From: Peptococcaceae bacterium BRH_c8a
GTDB taxonomy: Bacteria; Bacillota; Desulfotomaculia; Desulfotomaculales; Desulfallaceae
Direction of reading: 5' to 3'
NCBI GenBank assembly: GCA_000961575.1
Contig: LADP01000005.1
Coordinates: forward strand, 124,001 to 188,000
DNA length: 64,000 nucleotides
Shown in pieces: positions 59,773 to 64,000 of the stretch. The position numbers and the translations under genes are program-made. The notes beneath the pieces were generated by a model. The model was not told where the DNA came from. It searched no databases and saw only the letters and a program-made list of their open reading frames with translations. Each line of letters begins with the position of its first letter. Position 1 is the stretch's first letter.

Positions 59773-62700
59773 CTATTTGTTAAATGTAACAAAAAATGTC
59801 GTCCCGCTTGAGTCAGTTTTTACATGGATAATTGCGTTGTGTCGGGCTGCAACACTGTAGCAGACTGCCAATCCTAGCCCTGTGCCGTTGTCTTTGTCGG
59901 TTACGAAGGGTGTACCTAATGTTTCCAACACTTTTGGTTTAATGCCGCAGCCCTCGTCCTGTATTGCAAGTACCATGTTTTCGCCATTCATGAAGGTTTT
60001 AATAGTCAGGTTACCACCCGGGGACATTGCTTCTATCCCGTTTCGGGTCAGATTGAGAATAAGCTGGCAAATTTCTTTTTCATCTGCATAAATATTGGCT
60101 ATTTCATTTAACTCTAGCTTTACCGACATATTAAATTTAAAAGCATCCGCCTGTATCAAAGGGTAAAGTCTCTTTATAATTACATTAAAATCATGCATTC
60201 CTTTTTTTATGGGTTTGTTTTTGGCCAGCGATAGAAACTGGGTAATGATTGAATTTGCCCTGTCTAGTTCTTCAATCATCAGTTCAAAATGCGGTTTATT
60301 GGCATTGAACTCTTTCTTTTCAGCGAACATTTGCAAAAAACCACGCACTGTGGTCATTGGGTTTCTTACTTCATGGCCAATGCCGGCGGCCATCTGACCA
60401 ACGAGGTTAAGTCGTTCCAAGCGGGTCATTTCTTCTTGAAATTTTTTTATCTCAGTTATGTCCAGCAGGGACCCCACATGTTTGTGCGTTCCCGGTATTG
60501 GGGCAACTGACATCAATACATTCCTGATGTTTTTTAGCTTATCCACAAAACGAAACTCGAACCTGGTTGGTACCATGTCCGGTTCCAATAGCCTGTCAAA
60601 ATGGCATTTAACCAGTTCATCCAAATCTTCCGGCAGCACAAATTCAATCCAACTTTTTTCCCCTTCTATTTCACCTTTGGCATAGCCGGACAGTTTGGCA
60701 AACCCCGTGTTAACTAGTTCTATTGTCGTGTCCTCAAGACTAATTATTGTTGCAGTTCCGGTGTTTTCAAAAATGGTACGGTACAGCGATTCAGATTCTT
60801 TAATTCTTTCTTCGGCTATTTTACTTGCTGTTATATCGCGACTGCAGAATACAGTTCCGGTAACGTAGCCTTTTTCGTCCAGTAAAAGGCTACCACTGCA
60901 TTCTATCCATAAGTAGCTTCCGTTACGATGCCGGTACCGGAAGATTGCCTTCCCCGAAGATTTGGTCATTAGTGCTTCGTTTACAACCGCCATCACACCA
61001 GGCAAGTCGTCAGAGTGTGTAAATTCAAAGATCGAACTGCCAACGAGGTCTGTTGGTTTAAAGCCCAGCCATTTTTTATATGAAGGACTGGCATACCTAA
61101 TAATAAAGTTTTCATCAGTTAAACAAAGCATATCTAACATATTGTCGGTGATAATGCGCAAGCGTTCTTCATTATCGCGTAATGCTTTTTCCGCCCGGTC
61201 TCTTTTGTTTTGCATGTCTATTTTTTGGATGGCAATTTCCACCTGACTGGCGGCTGCTTTTAAAAAATTTATTTCATCCTGTTTCCAGGTGCGGCGGTAC
61301 ATGACCTGATTAAAAACCAAGCAATAATAAGCCCGGTCCCGAAAAGAAAAAGGGTACCACAGCCCGCTCTTAATATGCATATAGTTGTGCAGTACTTCCC
61401 CGGAACCGTCATTGACGGCCTGGGGGTTGACACAGTCAAAGTGGCTTTCTATCCACTCCCTGTGTTCCAGCATGAATGTACTGCCGCCAATGAAAGTGTC
61501 CAGGCTGTATGTATCCAGAGTTGGTGTTATCCCAGGTGATTCGGGGTTTAGCCATTCCGACAGCCCTTTAACATGGTAGTGGCCAAAATCAATATCATAA
61601 ATTAGGGAACGGTCTACAGCAAGGGTTTTACCGATAATGGCCGCGGTATTGCTTAATATTGTATTAGTTTCGCTATTAATAATTATGTTTTCAGCAATTT
61701 GATTTAAAGCGTTGGAATATAACAATTGTTCTTCTAGACGTTTTTTTTGCTCAATTAGTTGTACTTCTAAGTTTTTACGTTCAGTAATGTCATGGGCTAC
61801 AACAGTGGCTCCTACTGGGCTGCCGTTTTTATACATAAACCGGGCATTAATTATAGACCATATTTCTCGGCCGTCTTTGGTTCTAATTTTAAATTCGGTT
61901 ACCATGGGAACTTTTGAGCCTAGAAAATGGTTTTTTAAACGATTTCTAAAATGTTTTCTACTTTCCGGGGTCAGTATTTCAAACGGATTTAAAGCGTAAA
62001 ATTCTTCTTTTGTATACCCCAAGTACTCAAGTATTACATCGTTAGCACTTACAAATTTTTGATTTACAAAGTCTATCTCATAAATACCAGCCGGCGCATA
62101 TTTAAAAATTTGTCTATATTTTTCCTCGCTGGCGCGCAGCTTTTCTTCCGCTTGCTTGCGCTCGGTAATATCAATGCCCAGCACCAGGGTTAGCATTGTA
62201 TCATCTATATCATAAAAAGGATAACAGTACATTTGATAGGTGCGTCCTTTGAGACTAGTCCACTCATATTCCAGCGCACACCCGGTCTCAAAAACCTTTA
62301 AGGTTTGGCAATGCTTGCACGGTTCATTGTTGCCTTGGGCCACTATCTCATAACAATGGAGGTTTTCCCTGGATACGCCGATATGTTCCCCAAAATAACG
62401 GTTGGCAAACCGGATAGTATAGTCAGGTGCCTGCAGATAGACTAGCGCAGGTAGTTCATCCAGCACGGAAAACAACCGCTGCTGCTCTATTTCAGCCATT
62501 TTTTGGGCCTGCTTGCTGACAGTTATATTCTGTTGTATGCTGGCGAAAGCATTTGGTACTCCCTGCTCGTCTGGGATGGAAAAAACTTTAACCTCAGCCA
62601 GGTAAGTGCTGCCGTCCTTGCGTTTTTGTGACAACTCACCCCGCCAGTTATGGCTGTTTTTTAAACAATTAATTATTTCTTGCTGAATATCATCAGCGTT

Positions 62701-62868
62701 GGGCTCGTTATTAAATATGATTGGCGATTTTCCAATCAATTCGTGGCGTAAATAGCCAGTACACTGTTCTGCGGCTTTATTTACAAATGTTATAAGTCCA
62801 TCCAGATCAGTGATGATAATTGCATTAGGCAGGTTTTCACCTAGTAAAGCTAGGGTTTGTTGAGTCAA
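59773..62868 (-). CDS. Multi-PAS sensor histidine kinase (sporulation-kinase type), paralogue B
   Basis: 1031 residues, soluble. Starts at TTG with GGAG about ten bases upstream. Domains in order: PAS (about 8-120), PAS (130-240) with the Cys motif CYEIVAQGNNEPCKHC, PAS (245-370), GAF-like (about 385-560), PAS (570-690), PAS (700-815), then the phosphoacceptor MAAGIGHEVRNPMTT and ATPase motifs NLTRNGIEAM, DEGCGIKPK and NGTGLGLAVCYS. Its N-terminal PAS and kinase core are clearly homologous to the kinase at 47073-49655. No response regulator lies nearby. It probably feeds the Spo0A phosphorelay, which is inferred from kinase similarity. Confidence 0.9.
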   Translation of the reverse strand: MTQQTLALLGENLPNAIIITDLDGLITFVNKAAEQCTGYLRHELIGKSPIIFNNEPNADDIQQEIINCLKNSHNWRGELSQKRKDGSTYLAEVKVFSIPDEQGVPNAFASIQQNITVSKQAQKMAEIEQQRLFSVLDELPALVYLQAPDYTIRFANRYFGEHIGVSRENLHCYEIVAQGNNEPCKHCQTLKVFETGCALEYEWTSLKGRTYQMYCYPFYDIDDTMLTLVLGIDITERKQAEEKLRASEEKYRQIFKYAPAGIYEIDFVNQKFVSANDVILEYLGYTKEEFYALNPFEILTPESRKHFRNRLKNHFLGSKVPMVTEFKIRTKDGREIWSIINARFMYKNGSPVGATVVAHDITERKNLEVQLIEQKKRLEEQLLYSNALNQIAENIIINSETNTILSNTAAIIGKTLAVDRSLIYDIDFGHYHVKGLSEWLNPESPGITPTLDTYSLDTFIGGSTFMLEHREWIESHFDCVNPQAVNDGSGEVLHNYMHIKSGLWYPFSFRDRAYYCLVFNQVMYRRTWKQDEINFLKAAASQVEIAIQKIDMQNKRDRAEKALRDNEERLRIITDNMLDMLCLTDENFIIRYASPSYKKWLGFKPTDLVGSSIFEFTHSDDLPGVMAVVNEALMTKSSGKAIFRYRHRNGSYLWIECSGSLLLDEKGYVTGTVFCSRDITASKIAEERIKESESLYRTIFENTGTATIISLEDTTIELVNTGFAKLSGYAKGEIEGEKSWIEFVLPEDLDELVKCHFDRLLEPDMVPTRFEFRFVDKLKNIRNVLMSVAPIPGTHKHVGSLLDITEIKKFQEEMTRLERLNLVGQMAAGIGHEVRNPMTTVRGFLQMFAEKKEFNANKPHFELMIEELDRANSIITQFLSLAKNKPIKKGMHDFNVIIKRLYPLIQADAFKFNMSVKLELNEIANIYADEKEICQLILNLTRNGIEAMSPGGNLTIKTFMNGENMVLAIQDEGCGIKPKVLETLGTPFVTDKDNGTGLGLAVCYSVAARHNAIIHVKTDSSGTTFFVTFNK

Positions 62869-62898
62869 TTTTAAGTCACTCCGGAAAAAGTTATAAAA

Positions 62899-62925
62899 AA
62901 GTACGTACCGTTTTGGTACGTACTT
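62899..62925 (-). terminator. Terminator between the lytic transglycosylase and kinase genes
   Basis: Perfect 11-base arms AAGTACGTACC (62899-62909) and complement (62915-62925). On the minus strand TTTTTT follows. It ends the coaE-transglycosylase transcript. Confidence 0.88.
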
Positions 62926-63025
62926 AAAGAAAATTTCAAAAAAACCTTCAGAGATTTTGTCGAATTAAAGAACTTATGTCAAAATAATCTATATTTAAAC
63001 TCAAATATCCCATGTATAGAGGTAA

Positions 63026-63607
63026 TTATGAAATTTTGTGTCTTAATTCCTTGCCGTATAACCAACTGTACACCTTGTAATTCCACAACACTTTGCTGAC
63101 AAAATTTCTGGTTTCCGGGAAAGGGATGTTGTCGATGTCCCTGATGTTCCCGGAAATTTTTTCTTCATCCAGCCAGTTGCGTACGTTACCCCGTCCTCCG
63201 TTATAGGCAGCCAACACCATAATTTTGTTGCCGCCGAATTCCTGCTGCAAGTCGGCAATGTACCAGGCGCCCATGCTGATGCAGGTGTCAGGATCGAAAA
63301 GCAGGTCAGGGTGAAAGGGACCGGTACCACTTTGGCGGGCAATCCACTCTCCGGTTTCGGGCATAATCTGCATTAAACCCCTGGCGCCCTTTGGTGAGAC
63401 GGCGTTGGGGTTGAAGTTGCTTTCAGTTTTCATAATAGCGGTAAGCAGGTAGGGGTCTATTCCGGCGTTGGCGGAATGCTGGAATATAGCGTTGTAGTAG
63501 GGCATGGGGTAAAATTGTTTTATTATGGCGTCATAATTTAAAACCGCTGTTATTAAAAGGATAAGCAGCAGTAATCTGAATATGTTAATTCTGTATCTGC
63601 GGGCCAA
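63026..63607 (-). CDS. Lytic murein transglycosylase (SLT domain)
   Basis: 193 residues starting at TTG with GGAG nine bases upstream. An N-terminal membrane anchor (about 10-25) precedes the SLT domain; catalytic Glu62 is in MKTESNFNPNAVSPKGARGLMQIMP, with AAYNGGRGNV and FPETRNFVSKVL further on. It cuts glycan strands between MurNAc and GlcNAc, outside the membrane. It follows coaE by six bases and is co-transcribed with it, as in many Firmicutes. Confidence 0.93.
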   Translation of the reverse strand: MARRYRINIFRLLLLILLITAVLNYDAIIKQFYPMPYYNAIFQHSANAGIDPYLLTAIMKTESNFNPNAVSPKGARGLMQIMPETGEWIARQSGTGPFHPDLLFDPDTCISMGAWYIADLQQEFGGNKIMVLAAYNGGRGNVRNWLDEEKISGNIRDIDNIPFPETRNFVSKVLWNYKVYSWLYGKELRHKIS

Positions 63608-63613
63608 TGTCTA

Positions 63614-64000
63614 TCACTCCGGACTGTTTGTTTTTATCGCTACTTTCCATGTCCGCAACACCTGTAGCCTGGTGGCATTCAGGGTGCCGCTGTTGTCAAT
63701 AATCCGGTGGGCCAGAGGGATTTTTTCTTCCTGGGGCAGTTGGGCGTTCATACGACGGAGCGCATCTTCCTCGGAACCGTCTCGGGCGGTTACTCGGACC
63801 AGTTGAGTTACGGGATCTACAGTAACCAGCCACAATTCGTCCATTAAAAGGTGCATGCCTGTTTCAATCATCAGGGGGGCTTCAATCACCAGCAGCGGTG
63901 CATTGCCATTTATTCTGTAATCGGCAATGGTCTGCAGGGTTACAGCTCTTATATCCGGGTGTACTATGCCATTAAGTCGATCCCGAGCTCGGGGGTCTGT
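63614..64000 (-). CDS. coaE: Dephospho-CoA kinase, C-terminal part (cut by window edge)
   Basis: About 128 C-terminal residues; the frame stays open to the last base, so the N-terminal P-loop lies outside the window. Segments LNGIVHPDIRA, LLVIEAPLMIETGM, VTARDGSEEDALRRMNAQ and AHRIIDNSGTL match CoaE, which phosphorylates dephospho-CoA in the last step of CoA synthesis. It leads the two-gene unit with the lytic transglycosylase. Confidence 0.9.
   Translation of the reverse strand, partial: TDPRARDRLNGIVHPDIRAVTLQTIADYRINGNAPLLVIEAPLMIETGMHLLMDELWLVTVDPVTQLVRVTARDGSEEDALRRMNAQLPQEEKIPLAHRIIDNSGTLNATRLQVLRTWKVAIKTNSPE

Noticed and set aside
1..64000. CRISPR arrays, rRNA, insertion sequences or prophage
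   Set aside because: No regularly spaced repeats, rRNA motifs, transposase or phage structural genes were seen on either strand.

Overview
The window reads as chromosomal DNA of an anaerobic, spore-forming Firmicute, most likely of the Peptococcaceae / Desulfotomaculum group. The evidence is strong GGAGG-type ribosome sites, frequent GTG and TTG starts, lipoprotein signals, SigI/RsgI, a SleB-type hydrolase, DUF421/DUF4363 and Gly-rich YjcZ-like small proteins. Anaerobic metabolism is shown by an NiFe hydrogenase, a KamA-type radical SAM enzyme, and several acyl-CoA ligases with an acyl-CoA dehydrogenase. I see no rRNA, CRISPR array, phage or intact insertion sequence. The assignment is by gene content only.

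Layout. 1-4.4 kb: end of an MBL-fold gene, a PaaX regulator and an NiFe hydrogenase (protease, small and large subunit), closed by a long perfect palindrome. 4.4-20 kb: mixed single genes (DUF362 ferredoxin protein, EamA exporter, GH18 protein, DUF421, enoyl-CoA hydratase, KamA), a polar amino-acid ABC operon, MFS, ferritin-like, CBS, zinc alcohol dehydrogenase, GIY-YIG and DUF2087 proteins. 20-25 kb: a PadR-controlled RND efflux operon. 25-28 kb: an agr-type peptide operon (membrane protein, AgrB, AgrD) running into a membrane GGDEF/HD-GYP protein. 28.3-34.7 kb: a CBS-PAS sigma-54 activator and the acyl-CoA operon it probably controls, with a clear -24/-12 promoter and TGATGC repeats. 34.8-41.4 kb: M48 protease, AcuA-like acetyltransferase with TetR regulator, NifX-like and DUF5320 proteins, a CAP-domain protein under a c-di-AMP (ydaO) riboswitch, and a LysM/SleB hydrolase. 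41.7-46.9 kb: sigI-rsgI, a manganese (yybP-ykoY) riboswitch before a cation antiporter, DedA, and a DHH phosphoesterase. 47-54.1 kb: a multi-PAS kinase, an alpha/beta hydrolase, a manganese catalase, and spore-type small membrane genes. 54.4-57.1 kb: an operon resembling the flavin-based extracellular electron transfer genes of Listeria (FMN-binding protein, ApbE, EetA-like, EetB-like). 57.2-64 kb: tRNA-Leu, a second long-chain acyl-CoA ligase, a second multi-PAS kinase, a lytic transglycosylase and the end of coaE.

How it fits together. Signalling is dense: cyclic peptide, c-di-GMP, c-di-AMP, Mn2+, cell-wall stress (SigI) and two orphan kinases of sporulation type. The most unusual arrangement is the agr peptide module joined to a c-di-GMP turnover protein, with no AgrC kinase or AgrA regulator in view. 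Also notable are a hydrogenase small subunit lacking two of four proximal-cluster cysteines, three palindromes with shared GGGGTCAG ends (one of which supplies the stop codons of two convergent genes), and the sigma-54 acyl-CoA regulon.
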